Assembly (NCBI RefSeq): GCF_018130955.1
Contig: NZ_JAFCJM010000011.1
Coordinates: forward strand, 62,001-126,000
Direction: 5' to 3'
Length of the DNA: 64,000 bases
Source: Bradyrhizobium liaoningense
Lineage (GTDB): Bacteria; Pseudomonadota; Alphaproteobacteria; Rhizobiales; Xanthobacteraceae
Part shown: piece by piece, positions 53,727 through 63,735 of the stretch
Position numbering within the stretch: position 1 is the stretch's first letter
Layout of the letters: every line of letters begins with the position of its first letter
Translations under genes and position numbers: made by a program
The notes under the pieces: model-generated
What the model saw: only the letters and a program-made list of their open reading frames with translations
Databases searched by the model: none
What the model was told of the DNA's origin: nothing

Positions 53727-54734
53727 ATGGCGTCGTTTGGAAGGTTTGTTCGCCTCGCGTTCGGCGCTCTTGCGCTTCTCCTGCTGGTGATGGCGGCGCC
53801 TGCGCCACTCGGCGCCCAACAGGTCAACCCGACCGCGAGCTCGGTCAATGAGCGGCAGTTGCTACAGGAGTTGGACCGGATCCAGGGCCGCGTCAGCATC
53901 CCCGACCAGCGTTCCAGCGTGCTCGTTCAGCCGCAAGGACGTGAGTGGCGTGAATTCCGCAACGTTGCGCTGCGCTGGATCGGTGGCATCGCCATCATCG
54001 GCATGCTCGCCGTGATCGTGATCTTCTATCTCACCCGCGGCATGGTTCGCCTCGAAAGCGGCCGATCGGGCCGCACCATCGTGCGTTTCAACGGTTTTGA
54101 GCGCTTCGTGCACTGGATGACCGCGACCTGCTTCATCATTCTGGCGATCTCAGGCCTCAACATCACCTTCGGCCGGCCGCTGCTGCTGCCGCTGATCGGC
54201 TTCCAGGCGTTCTCCGAATGGTCGCAATGGGCGAAATATGCCCACAATTATCTGAGCTTCCCGTTCACGATCGGCGTTGTCCTGATCTTCCTGATGTGGA
54301 TCGGCGGCAACATCCCCAACAAGGTCGATCTCGAATGGGCCAAGCGCGGCGGCGGCCTGTTCGGTCATGACCACCCGCCGGCCAATCGCTTCAATGGTGG
54401 CCAGAAGGCGATTTACTGGATCGTGGTGATCGGCGGCGGGCTCGTCGCGGCGACCGGTTACGTGCTTATGTTCCCATTCTATGTGACGGCGATCGAAGGC
54501 ATGCAGATGGCCCAGATCGTCCACTCCATCGTCGGCGTGCTGTTCGTCGCCGCCATGATAGCGCACATCTATATCGGCACGATCGGGATGGAGGGCGCGT
54601 TCGAGGCGATGGGCTCGGGCGAGGTCGACGTCAACTGGGCGCGCGAGCACCACAGCCTGTGGCTCGAGCAGCAGACGGCGCAATCGGGCTCCAGCCCCTC
54701 GCAATCCGGCCACGCCGCCGCGCCGGCGGAATAA
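53727..54734 (+). CDS. fdhC: formate dehydrogenase cytochrome b (gamma) subunit
   Basis: A 335-residue membrane cytochrome b. An N-terminal signal-like helix (about 8-29) precedes a periplasmic segment of about 65 residues, then the four-helix b-type core. Candidate heme histidines are in FERFVHWMTA, AKYAHNYLSF, VHSIVGVLF and AAMIAHIYIG. The family C-terminal GTIGMEGAFEAMGSGEVDVNWAREHH is present. It transfers electrons from FdhB to quinone. GGGAGGAG lies before the ATG at 53727; an upstream GTG at 53706 is less likely. Confidence 0.93.
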   Translation: MASFGRFVRLAFGALALLLLVMAAPAPLGAQQVNPTASSVNERQLLQELDRIQGRVSIPDQRSSVLVQPQGREWREFRNVALRWIGGIAIIGMLAVIVIFYLTRGMVRLESGRSGRTIVRFNGFERFVHWMTATCFIILAISGLNITFGRPLLLPLIGFQAFSEWSQWAKYAHNYLSFPFTIGVVLIFLMWIGGNIPNKVDLEWAKRGGGLFGHDHPPANRFNGGQKAIYWIVVIGGGLVAATGYVLMFPFYVTAIEGMQMAQIVHSIVGVLFVAAMIAHIYIGTIGMEGAFEAMGSGEVDVNWAREHHSLWLEQQTAQSGSSPSQSGHAAAPAE

Positions 54735-54754
54735 GGGCCCTCCCGGTCTCGTCT

Positions 54755-54877
54755 CTAGAGCCGCACGCCGGTCGTCGCAAAGGCCTGTTCGACCGGCTGC
54801 TGCACGCGGTTCAGCACGCCAATGGACACGGCCGTGATCGCGATCGTCGCCACGCAGGCCAGTAGGAAGGCTTTCAT
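54755..54877 (-). CDS. small hypothetical exported or membrane protein (40 residues)
   Basis: The reading MKAFLLACVATIAITAVSIGVLN followed by RVQQPVEQAFATTGVRL is a single hydrophobic leader or anchor with a short tail. AGGAGAG lies 6 bases upstream of the ATG at 54877. Proteins of this size and opening are frequent in Bradyrhizobium, often carrying the same AFAT-VRL end, but I know no function. It is convergent with fdhC, 20 bases away. Confidence 0.65.
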   Translation of the reverse strand: MKAFLLACVATIAITAVSIGVLNRVQQPVEQAFATTGVRL

Positions 54878-55059
54878 CCTGGCTCTCCTGTAAACTCTCG
54901 TCGCGACGATTCTATACAAGGCGCCGCGTCGCAGACAATCTGCATCTGCGCTGGACGACCGCTCCCGACACGCTCTAGTGAACCGGTCTCGGCCGTTTTC
55001 CGCCTGCCGAGCGATCGGAGCCGGGGAGGTGTCGGGCATGACCCGTGAAGGACGAGAGC

Positions 55060-55365
55060 TCAGTGCTCGGACTGCGATCCCCGCGAGATCTGGTCGAGGG
55101 CCTGCCTCAGACGCCGGTCCTGCCGGCGGTCGCTGATCTCCTGGAGGCAGGAGATCCGGATCAGGATCTGGTTGATGCGGCGGGTCAGGGCCGGATTCTC
55201 GGCGTGGCTCGAGCGGACCGCGACCAGGTGGCGGCGGACCTCGAAGAGATCGAGACGTTCGCCCCTCCTGAGCCGCGCGGGCCGGGGGTGTCGTGTGGCG
55301 CCGGCGGTATCGGTTGAACTGGCAACGGTCTGGTCGTTAAGTCCTGGTTCTTGCATGGCGATCAC
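55060..55365 (-). CDS. hypothetical soluble protein (101 residues)
   Basis: An arginine-rich, largely helical product with RGERLDLFEVRRHLVAVRSSHAENPALTRRINQILIRISCLQEISDRRQD in its second half (read in parts). No signal, membrane helix or known motif is visible. The ribosome binding site is weak, and the ATG at 55356 is an alternative start. It lies 30 bases downstream of the giant RTX gene on the same strand and may be read through from it. The opposite strand also has an open frame, so the call is moderate. Confidence 0.5.
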   Translation of the reverse strand: MIAMQEPGLNDQTVASSTDTAGATRHPRPARLRRGERLDLFEVRRHLVAVRSSHAENPALTRRINQILIRISCLQEISDRRQDRRLRQALDQISRGSQSEH

Positions 55366-55395
55366 ATCGGCAAATTGACAACGAGAAAACCCGCC

Positions 55396-58300
55396 TCACG
55401 CAAAGCCGCCGCCCCCGCCGGCGGGCAGGATGAAGTCGTTGGCGCGGAGGCTGTTGATGGAGGTGTTCTTCAAAAGGATCGTGTCGACGTCGGGCCCGTT
55501 CACGTTGAGATCGATCAGCAGGTCGCCGTTCGACTGTTGCGTCGCGTGATCGGACAGCCATGCGGCAAAGCTCGCGGGATCGCCGGCGTCGAACGCGGCG
55601 TAATCGAGCTGGATGTGATCGGTGTCGGTGATGAAGTCCTGGATGGTGTCGTGGCCGATGCCGCCGGGGAGCTCCCGGAACACGAAGATGTCGTTGCCGC
55701 CGTTGCCGGTCAGGATGTTGTCGTGGCTGTCGCCGGCCAGGATGTCGTTGAATTGCGAGCCCATCAGATTGGCGATGTTGGCGAGCTTGTCGATGCCCGC
55801 GCCGCCGGTGTTCTGCGGGCCGCTGATCGCAAGATCGACCGTCACGCCTGATGGCGCGTGCTCGTAGCTTGCGGTGTCGCTGCCGCCGGGGTTCCCGATC
55901 AGGTTGTCGTCGCCGGGACCGCCTTCCAGAATGCCGTTGCCGTTTCCAGTCAGCGTGTCGTCGTAGCTCGAGCCGCGCAGGCCCTCGATGTTGAGGAACT
56001 GGTCGAACATGCCCGGGGCAACCAGCTGAATTCCCGTCAGATTGAGGTTGACGTTCACGGCCGTCGGCGCGTGCTCATAGCTCGCGGTATCGATCCCGCG
56101 GCTGCCGCCGTCCAGGATGTTGTGGCCCGCGCCGCCCTCCAGCACGTTGTTTTTGCCATCGCCAGTCAGGACATCGTCGAACGACGAGCCGCGCAGGTTC
56201 TCGATCGAGACATAGATGTCGCCGGCCGCCGCACCCGTGTTGTCGGCCGGATTGAGCAGGCTCGCCGTGACGCCGGCTCCGGCGGTGGCGTAGCTGACGG
56301 TATCCGAGCCGGGATCGTTCGGTCCGAACGGGCCGGCCATGCCGTTGAACGTGTCGGCGTGGTTGCCGGCGACGAACACATCCGCGCCGAGCTGCGGCCT
56401 GCCGTCGTGGTCCTGGCCGCCCGGGCTGCCGACATAGCTGAACATCGGCGAGGTCAGGTAGGAGGTAAGCGCCGCCTTGCCGGCCGCGCTGGTCTGGGCG
56501 TCGGCGCTTTGCGCCTGGTCGAGCGTGTTGAACAGCGTGGCAGCGTCGATCGACCAGCCGTTGGAGTTTGCCAGGATCTGGTCCTGAGTGGTCTGCGCAG
56601 GGTCGGCGCTGTCGAGGATGTCGATCTCGGTGACGAGGCCGCCGGTCACGTGATGGGTGATCGAATCGTAGGTGAAGCCGCTACCCACCATCTCGAAGGT
56701 GATGCCCTTTGCAGCATCGACGAGGAAGATGTGCTCGGAGGTCGAGGCGGAGGTCGCGATCGCGCTGGCGACGAGATCCGTCGCGACCGTCGAGAAGTCA
56801 TAGCCGTCGGGCGTCTGCACGGTGACGGCGACGGACATCGGTGCGCCGGCGAACATGAACTCGCTCGCCACGAGATTGGCGAGCGCTGTATTTGCCAGCG
56901 TGATGGAATTGCCGGGGCTGAACGTGATGACGGTGTCAGGGCCGTTGGTCGAAACGAGTGCGAGCACGTCCGCCAGGCTGTAAACGCCCGGCACGCCGCG
57001 CAAGTCGATCCTGTCACCGTCGCCCGGGTTGAGGTCCGTAATGCGGTCGGCGCCGCCGCCGGCCGAATAGACGAAGATATCGGCGCCGGTGCCGCCGGTG
57101 AGCGTATCGTTGCTGGCCCGGCCATCGAGGACGTCGTTGCCACCGCGGCCGTCGAGCACATTGTTGCCGCCGTTGCCGGTGAGGACGTCGTTGAATTCCG
57201 AGCCGGTGATCGACCTGACACCGCTGATGATGGTGTCGTGTCCAACCGAGGCGTCACCATCGGCCGTACCGCTGCCGTTGACGCCCAACGTCACCACCAC
57301 GCCGGCCGTGGCATGGTAGTAGGCCACGCGCGTATTGCCGTTGCCGGTGACGGTATCGTTGCCGGCCTGGCCTTCGAACTCGTTGAAGGCGCGGGCGGTA
57401 TCGTTGACCGTGATGAAGCCGGCGCTTCCCGCGTTGGGATTGTCCGCGGTCGCAATCGTCGTGAACCCGCTCGCATCGTAGACGTCGGCGAAATCGGTGC
57501 CGCGGATCGCCTCGACCGAGAGCAGCGTGTCGGTCCCGGTCGTTGGTCCGCCCGTGACGATACCCTTGGCGAGCTGGACATTGATTCCGGTCCCGTCGAA
57601 GGCACCCTGGTAGACGGCCCGGTCAAAACCGCCACCACCGTCGATCAGGTCGTTGCCGCCGAGCCCTTCAAAATTCTCCGTCGACCCGCTCGGATTGTTC
57701 GCGCCATGGAAGACATCGTCGAAGAACGAGCCGCGGGCCCAGTTCACGCTCGAGAACGTGTCGTGACCGACCGAGGCGTCGCCGTCGGCGAAGCCGGTCG
57801 AGCCGCTGGCGGGGTTGGTCCAGCCGGTGAAGGTCACGGTGACGCCCGCCGTCGCGTGGTAGTAGGACAGGCGGGTCTGTCCGTTGCCAAAAATTTGATC
57901 GTCGCCGCCGCGTCCCTCGAATTCGTTGAACAGGCCGAATGTGTTGCTGGTGACAGTGCTGCCGGAATTGGTGCTGGCCGCGCCGAAGCCGTCGGGATTG
58001 TTCGGCGTCGGCCCGGCGTTGTAGAGATCGGCATAGTCGCTGCCGGTCACCATCTCGATCGACTTCAGCGTATCGGTGCCGGTCGAGGCGCCGACGACGA
58101 ACCCGTCCGCGAGCTGAACGTTGATTGCCGCGCCGGCGTTACCGTAATAGGCGCGATCATAGCCAAACTCGCCTTCAAACGTGTCGTCGCCGCTATTACC
58201 GGTGAAGATATCGTTCAGGATCGACGCGCCAAACCCGTCCGCCCCGGCATTGCCGATGAAATTGAAGCTCCAGGTGCGCGTGAGGGTCTCGATCACGCTT

Positions 58301-61300
58301 TGGTCGCCATGGGCCGCGGCACTGACCGCGTTCATCCACTCGACGGCGGGGACGTAGAGATCGAAGCGCGAGAACGCGGGTTGCGGTGGCGTGCCATGTC
58401 CGGTCTCGACGATGGCGGTGATGATGCCGCCGGTCAGGTGCATCTCGCTGCCGGTGCCGGCATAGGTGAAGCCCGTGCCCGTGAAGGTGAAATCGCGGTT
58501 GGCGCCCTCGTTCTCGATCTTGAAGACGGTGTCGCTGGCGCCGTCCGCAATGGTTCCAAGACCCATCGCCGTGATCGGATTGTCCTGGTCGAAATCGAAG
58601 CCGCCGACCGTCTGCACCGAGAGCTGCGCATCGACGATGGTGACGCCGATCGTGGCAGGCGCGGTCGTGATGGTCCCGTCGGACAGCGTGGCCGTGAAAT
58701 CGCCGGCGCCGACATAGGTGGGATCGTCGGTGACGAAGAAGACGGACCGCGCGTTGACCTCGGCCTGCGTGAAGCTCGTGATTGCAGGCCCCGTCAATGA
58801 ATAGGCGAGGTGGCCGTGCAGCGCGCCGGTGACGGTGTAGAGGAGCTGCTCCGGCGTGTTGTCGGCGTCGATGCCGATGAGGTCCGCGGTCGAGGTGCCC
58901 GCGGCGAGGCCCCTCAGTGCCACGCCGCCGCCCTTCACGGTCAGCACGGCGAAATCGCCCGAGATCGATGGCGGCGCATCCGGCGGGGCCGGTGCGATCG
59001 GCGGCGAGCCGGCGCTGGTCACGCTCTCGGCATTACCCTGGCCATCGGTGTAGTGCACGACCACGTCGATGCTGTGGCCGACGTCGGCGCCGGTCAGCGT
59101 GTAGCTGTTGCCGGTTTGGAGGGCGATATCGACGCCGTCGCGTTGCCACTGATAGGCGAGCGTGCCGAGGCCGTCGGCATCCGCCAGCGTGGACGTATTC
59201 GCAGTCAGCACGTGAGGCGCCTGGAACGTGCCGTCGATGGAGACTGCACCGGTCGGGAGATCGTTGACAGGTGCGAGCGTGAGACTCGCAGTTGAGCTCG
59301 ACGTGAGCGTTCCGTCTGAGGCCGTATAGCTGAAGCTGACCGGGCCGTTGTAGTTCGTCGCCGGCGTGTAGGTCCAGCTGCCATCGTCGTTGGGGACGAG
59401 ATTGCCGCCGCCGCTCGTTACCGACAGGGCGGTGATCGACAGAGGGAACGGCCCGTCGACGTCGCTCACACCCGCAAGCAGGGCGGAGGCATGCACCGTG
59501 TAGGCGGTGTCTTCAGTGCCGGCGGCCAGCGTCACGGCGGAGGCGACCGGCGCATGGTCGCCGGTTTCGTTCAGCGTGACCGTGATGGTCTGGGTGACCG
59601 TCTTGTCGCCGTCGGTGATGACGACGTCGAAGGTTTCGGTTTTGGTATGCTCGGGGAGGGCGTCGAGCGCCGCGCGCACGGCGACGCGATCAGTTGTGTA
59701 GGTCCAGGCGAATTGTCCGGTACCGCTCTCCGAGGTGTCCGTCACCTTCGTGAAGTGCAGCGTTCCGAGCGCGTCGCCCGCGCCGGTATAGGTCACGCTC
59801 TGGATGGAGTGGACGTCATTCGGCTCGATGTCGGAGAAGTTGATGGTGCCGTTCGTCGTCAGCGAGGGCGGGCCGACCTCGCCGTTACGGACATCGAATT
59901 CATCCACGCCATTGACATGGGTGTTGCCCTCGGTCGTCGGCAATGCCAGCAGCGCCGAGACGTTGCCGGAGGCCGGCAGCTCGAAATAATGCGTGCCGTC
60001 GCCGGCCGAATAGCCGGCGCGGGCGGCCTGACCGCCGCTGACATCGCCGGTCGTCCACTGAATGCCGCCGTAGCGATAGACGATGTCGAAATTGCCGCCG
60101 CCTTCGTTCACCAGAACGACCTGGAACGAGTTCAGCCGGTCGGTGTGTGCGCTGTAATAGCCGACATGGTCCCAGGTGATGGTCATCACGCCATCGACGG
60201 GATCGAGGTCGTAATAGACGTGCCCGGCGCCGCGGGTGTCCACGTCGGCCCAGAACGGCGCGATGATCGGGTTGCCGAAGCCGGCATTGATCTGGCTCGG
60301 CGTGAAGGTGGAGTTCGGCCCGTTGAAGGTGATGTTGCCGTTGTTGTTGACGTAGAGCGACGTGTAGCTGTGGCCGAAGAAGTTGATACCGGCGGAGCCG
60401 AACACCGAGGTGATGTCGATCGCGCCGGACGAGTTGTCGTCGCCTGCTGATAGTGCCAGCGTGCCGTAGCCGGAGTGGCCGTTCAGCCCGCTGATCAGCC
60501 CGGAGCCGGCGTTGAGGATCAGGTCCGCGCCTGCGGTGTGGCTGCCGCTTCCGCCCGACGTGACGGGAACGTCGACCGTTCCGGCGACGACGGAGCCGCC
60601 GGCAATCGTCGGTGCGTCGTTCACCGGCGCAAGGTTCAGGCTCGCCGTCGCGCTCGAGACCAGCGTACCGTCGGCCGCCGTATAGTTGAAGCTGACCGGG
60701 CCGTTGTAATTGGCCGCCGGCGTGTACGTCCAGGTGCCGTCGTGATTGTCGACCAGCGCGCCGCCGCCGCTGGCGATGCTGAGCGCCGTTATCGACAGCG
60801 GGAACGGTCCGTCGGGATCGTTCACGCCGGCGAGAAGATCGGATGCGCTGATGGTGTAGGGCGTATCCTCGGCGCCCTGCGCCAGCGTCACCGGCCCCGC
60901 GACCGGAGGCTGATCGACGGCGGAGATATTAAGGCTTGCGGTCGAGCTCGCGCTCAGAGTTCCGTCGGATGCGGTATAGTTGAAGCTGACAGGGCCGCTG
61001 TAATTCTCGGCCGGCGTATAGGTCCAGGTCCTGTCGTCATTGTGGACGAGGCTGCCGCCACCGCTCGCGATGCTCAGCGCGGTGATCACGAGCGGGAACG
61101 GGCCGTCGATGTCGGTAACGCCGGCCAACAGCTTGCCGGCCGTGATCGTGGTGGGCGTGTTCTCATCGCTCTGCGCCAGCGTGACCGGATGGGCGATTGG
61201 CGCGGCGTCGGTCGGCGTGATCGTGGGCTGGACGCCATCATGCACGGTCACGAACACCGGAATGGTCAGTGTGCCGTTGTCGGCCGACAGTTTTATGATG

Positions 61301-63735
61301 AATTCCTGGGTGGCGTCCTCGCCGTAGGCGAGGCCCGCGAAGTCGCTCTTGGCTTCGCTGAAGGTCCAGTTGATATGACCCGCTGCATCGAAGGTCGCGC
61401 TGAAGTTCGGCGTCGGATTGCCGAACTTGTCGGTGATGCTCATCCCGACGCCGGTGAAATCGCCGGTCAGCGTGATCGTGCCGTGCGCCGTGAGGACATC
61501 AGGGGAATTCACCGTTTCCAGGATGATCGCGCTCTTGCCTGACGTCGGGTCGGCAAAGAAGATCTGGCTGGCGCTGCCGAACGCCACATACTGGCCGCCG
61601 GCGCTGATCGCCACGCCGCCATTGCTGGCCGCGGCATTGCCCTCGGAAACCAGCTTGTACTGCGGCGCGGCCGGGTTGGTGACGTCGACAACATAGATGT
61701 CGGCAAACGCATTGTTGTCGGCCGACGTCACATGCGCATCGCTCGTGAAGGCGATGAAATGCCCGTCGGGACTGAGCACGGGATAGTAGCTGCCGCCTGA
61801 CGCATTCGCAGTGTGGAAAACCACATGGCCCGTGTTGAGGTCGAAGAGATAGACCTCGGAATGGCCGCTCGCGTCCGTCGCTGCGTAGGCGATCAGATGG
61901 CCGTCGGCGCTGACGGAGGCGGCGCTCGTCCCCGCGCCGCCCGAGGTGCTGGCGATCTCGGTGAGGGTGCCGGTTGAGGCGTTGAAGACATAGAGATGGC
62001 CCGCGCCGCCAGGCGCGCCGGAATCCGAGCTCCAGAATGTGATGACATGACCGTCGGCGCTGATCGCGGGCCGCCACAGCGTGACCCCGCCGCCGACGGC
62101 CTGCGGCGTGATTGTTCCCTTCAGCGTTCCCTGCAGATCGTAGATCGCGATGTTGCCGCCGCCCTGCTCGACGACGATGGTGCTGCCGTCGCCGCTGACC
62201 GCGGCAGAGCCGCCCTGCGCGATCAGGGTCGGGGTGTGATAATGCGCGGCATCGGTGGGGTCGGTGCCGTAAACGAAGACGTAGCTGCTGCCGCCGCCCT
62301 GCGATCCCTGATAGACGATGTAGCGGCTGTCCATGCTGATCGTCGGGGAGCCGTAGGTCCAGCCGTTGGCGGGTGAGGCCACCGTCAGCGTGGTCTGCGT
62401 CACGTGGTCGTAGAAATAGATCGCGCCGTCGGGGTCGTAGACCACATCGCCGCTGGCGCTCATCACCGGACCGAAATGATCTCCTGCTCCCGAGGTGATG
62501 GGGGACAGCGCCGGAGGGGTCACCACGAAGGGAATCGCGGACACGACCTTGGTCTGGATGATGACGGGATCGGCCGGGGTGGTCGTGGAGCCGGACGTCC
62601 CGCCCGACGCGGGTGGCGTGTTGTTGATCACGACCTGGGTCGGAGTCCCGCTGCTCGCATTCTGCGTGGTCGTCGAACCGGTGGGCGGATGATACTCGGT
62701 CCCGGGAGGATTGAGCGGCGGGCTTCCCGCGAACTTTGTCGTGGTGTTCGGGCTGGGATTGTTGCCGTTGCCGCCGGTGTTCTCGGTGTGCTGCGGCAGG
62801 TTCGGAAAGATCTGCTTGCCGACATCGTAGGTGTTGAGCACCTGCTGGAACGCGGCGAATTCCTGCGCGACCTGCGCGGGCGTCTTGTTGCTCTCCTGGG
62901 CGATCACGTCGAAGGTCGCGGTCGGCGTCAGCGTCAGCGAGTTGCCGTTGCTCGTCACCGTGCCGATCAGCACGCCCGCGGCGTTGAAGACCTGCACCGC
63001 GTGGACCTGGCCGTCCTGCTGATCGACGACGGAGATCGATACCTTGCCGTCGGTCGAGTTGATGTCGAGGATAACGGCGGTGCCGCGAATGCCCATGGTC
63101 GCAACGGGCGTTGCAACCTTCATGTCGCCGCTCTTGGCCACCTGGCCGGCAACGAAGCTCGCCGCACCCTGCACCAGCGTGAGCAGTGCGCTGTTCGAGG
63201 TGCTGGACGCATCGTAGGTCAGTTCGTTCAGCATGAACCGCGAATTGGCGGACAGGTTGAACGCGGTGCCATCCTCGAGCACGAGGCCGAGCGTCGAGTT
63301 GCTTCCGGTCTGGACGAGGTCGTTCTGATAGATGACGTCGCCATTGTTGACGACGATGGCGACGCCGTTGCGCACGATGCTGGCGCTGCCGGTCATCTTC
63401 ACAACATGGCCGACCACCTTGCCGGCGGATGCGGCTGGATCGGTCGCCTGTGCGTAAGCGGTGTGTCCGGTGTAGGCCTCGATCACCTTCGGATCGAGCG
63501 GCGCGCCCTCGGGTGACACCAGCGCCGGATGCTTGGTGCCCGCGAAATAATTCGGCACCGTGAAACGGTGATGCTCGTCGGAGATGATGAGATCGCGTCC
63601 GGCGCGCGCATACTCTCCCGAGAACAGGAGATGCGCATCCGGCACGATGACGGCATGACCAGCGTCGTGCCCCGAGGAAAATGTCTCTGGGTGAGAAGAC
63701 GACAGGTTGAATGAATCGCCAAAGGCTCTATTCAA
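55396..63735 (-). CDS. giant RTX/cadherin-like surface protein with FecR, beta-propeller and NIDO domains
   Basis: A 2779-residue protein, probably secreted by a type I system. Order: FecR-like domain (about 105-250; TPVATMGIRGTAVILDI); Pro/Gly/Thr-rich linker (about 310-395); PD40/TolB-like propeller repeats (about 410-745; SADGHLIAYAATD, SPDGHFIAFTSD); two cadherin-like repeats (about 848-1040); a NIDO domain (about 1085-1240; NPIIAPFWADVDTRGAGHVYYD); another cadherin-like repeat (about 1395); Ig-like segments; then RTX blocks GGNDVLDGRGGND from about 1845 to 2690. There is no N-terminal signal; the C-terminus ends in a glycine run. It starts with TTG at 63735 in my reading. An adhesion or matrix role is inferred. 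Confidence 0.88.
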   Translation of the reverse strand: MNRAFGDSFNLSSSHPETFSSGHDAGHAVIVPDAHLLFSGEYARAGRDLIISDEHHRFTVPNYFAGTKHPALVSPEGAPLDPKVIEAYTGHTAYAQATDPAASAGKVVGHVVKMTGSASIVRNGVAIVVNNGDVIYQNDLVQTGSNSTLGLVLEDGTAFNLSANSRFMLNELTYDASSTSNSALLTLVQGAASFVAGQVAKSGDMKVATPVATMGIRGTAVILDINSTDGKVSISVVDQQDGQVHAVQVFNAAGVLIGTVTSNGNSLTLTPTATFDVIAQESNKTPAQVAQEFAAFQQVLNTYDVGKQIFPNLPQHTENTGGNGNNPSPNTTTKFAGSPPLNPPGTEYHPPTGSTTTQNASSGTPTQVVINNTPPASGGTSGSTTTPADPVIIQTKVVSAIPFVVTPPALSPITSGAGDHFGPVMSASGDVVYDPDGAIYFYDHVTQTTLTVASPANGWTYGSPTISMDSRYIVYQGSQGGGSSYVFVYGTDPTDAAHYHTPTLIAQGGSAAVSGDGSTIVVEQGGGNIAIYDLQGTLKGTITPQAVGGGVTLWRPAISADGHVITFWSSDSGAPGGAGHLYVFNASTGTLTEIASTSGGAGTSAASVSADGHLIAYAATDASGHSEVYLFDLNTGHVVFHTANASGGSYYPVLSPDGHFIAFTSDAHVTSADNNAFADIYVVDVTNPAAPQYKLVSEGNAAASNGGVAISAGGQYVAFGSASQIFFADPTSGKSAIILETVNSPDVLTAHGTITLTGDFTGVGMSITDKFGNPTPNFSATFDAAGHINWTFSEAKSDFAGLAYGEDATQEFIIKLSADNGTLTIPVFVTVHDGVQPTITPTDAAPIAHPVTLAQSDENTPTTITAGKLLAGVTDIDGPFPLVITALSIASGGGSLVHNDDRTWTYTPAENYSGPVSFNYTASDGTLSASSTASLNISAVDQPPVAGPVTLAQGAEDTPYTISASDLLAGVNDPDGPFPLSITALSIASGGGALVDNHDGTWTYTPAANYNGPVSFNYTAADGTLVSSATASLNLAPVNDAPTIAGGSVVAGTVDVPVTSGGSGSHTAGADLILNAGSGLISGLNGHSGYGTLALSAGDDNSSGAIDITSVFGSAGINFFGHSYTSLYVNNNGNITFNGPNSTFTPSQINAGFGNPIIAPFWADVDTRGAGHVYYDLDPVDGVMTITWDHVGYYSAHTDRLNSFQVVLVNEGGGNFDIVYRYGGIQWTTGDVSGGQAARAGYSAGDGTHYFELPASGNVSALLALPTTEGNTHVNGVDEFDVRNGEVGPPSLTTNGTINFSDIEPNDVHSIQSVTYTGAGDALGTLHFTKVTDTSESGTGQFAWTYTTDRVAVRAALDALPEHTKTETFDVVITDGDKTVTQTITVTLNETGDHAPVASAVTLAAGTEDTAYTVHASALLAGVSDVDGPFPLSITALSVTSGGGNLVPNDDGSWTYTPATNYNGPVSFSYTASDGTLTSSSTASLTLAPVNDLPTGAVSIDGTFQAPHVLTANTSTLADADGLGTLAYQWQRDGVDIALQTGNSYTLTGADVGHSIDVVVHYTDGQGNAESVTSAGSPPIAPAPPDAPPSISGDFAVLTVKGGGVALRGLAAGTSTADLIGIDADNTPEQLLYTVTGALHGHLAYSLTGPAITSFTQAEVNARSVFFVTDDPTYVGAGDFTATLSDGTITTAPATIGVTIVDAQLSVQTVGGFDFDQDNPITAMGLGTIADGASDTVFKIENEGANRDFTFTGTGFTYAGTGSEMHLTGGIITAIVETGHGTPPQPAFSRFDLYVPAVEWMNAVSAAAHGDQSVIETLTRTWSFNFIGNAGADGFGASILNDIFTGNSGDDTFEGEFGYDRAYYGNAGAAINVQLADGFVVGASTGTDTLKSIEMVTGSDYADLYNAGPTPNNPDGFGAASTNSGSTVTSNTFGLFNEFEGRGGDDQIFGNGQTRLSYYHATAGVTVTFTGWTNPASGSTGFADGDASVGHDTFSSVNWARGSFFDDVFHGANNPSGSTENFEGLGGNDLIDGGGGFDRAVYQGAFDGTGINVQLAKGIVTGGPTTGTDTLLSVEAIRGTDFADVYDASGFTTIATADNPNAGSAGFITVNDTARAFNEFEGQAGNDTVTGNGNTRVAYYHATAGVVVTLGVNGSGTADGDASVGHDTIISGVRSITGSEFNDVLTGNGGNNVLDGRGGNDVLDGRASNDTLTGGTGADIFVYSAGGGADRITDLNPGDGDRIDLRGVPGVYSLADVLALVSTNGPDTVITFSPGNSITLANTALANLVASEFMFAGAPMSVAVTVQTPDGYDFSTVATDLVASAIATSASTSEHIFLVDAAKGITFEMVGSGFTYDSITHHVTGGLVTEIDILDSADPAQTTQDQILANSNGWSIDAATLFNTLDQAQSADAQTSAAGKAALTSYLTSPMFSYVGSPGGQDHDGRPQLGADVFVAGNHADTFNGMAGPFGPNDPGSDTVSYATAGAGVTASLLNPADNTGAAAGDIYVSIENLRGSSFDDVLTGDGKNNVLEGGAGHNILDGGSRGIDTASYEHAPTAVNVNLNLTGIQLVAPGMFDQFLNIEGLRGSSYDDTLTGNGNGILEGGPGDDNLIGNPGGSDTASYEHAPSGVTVDLAISGPQNTGGAGIDKLANIANLMGSQFNDILAGDSHDNILTGNGGNDIFVFRELPGGIGHDTIQDFITDTDHIQLDYAAFDAGDPASFAAWLSDHATQQSNGDLLIDLNVNGPDVDTILLKNTSINSLRANDFILPAGGGGGFA
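59255..61200 (-). repeat. imperfect internal repeats encoding cadherin-like domains
   Basis: Three units of roughly 290 bp (about 60905-61200, 60615-60905 and 59255-59545) share near-identical stretches such as the one encoding GPFPLSITALSIASGGG and WTYTPA-NY-GPVSFNYTA-DGTL. The first two are adjacent; the third is separated by the NIDO-coding segment. The similarity at DNA level offers a substrate for unit gain or loss by recombination. Confidence 0.75.

Noticed and set aside
55045..55317. A plus-strand 90-codon frame opposite the 101-residue minus-strand gene
   Set aside because: No ribosome binding site and poor composition; the minus-strand helix-rich product is more plausible.
55858..58800. 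A 980-codon plus-strand open frame inside the giant RTX gene
   Set aside because: Its composition (V, A, R, D and G rich without motifs) is that of an antisense frame; the minus strand carries clear RTX and other domains.
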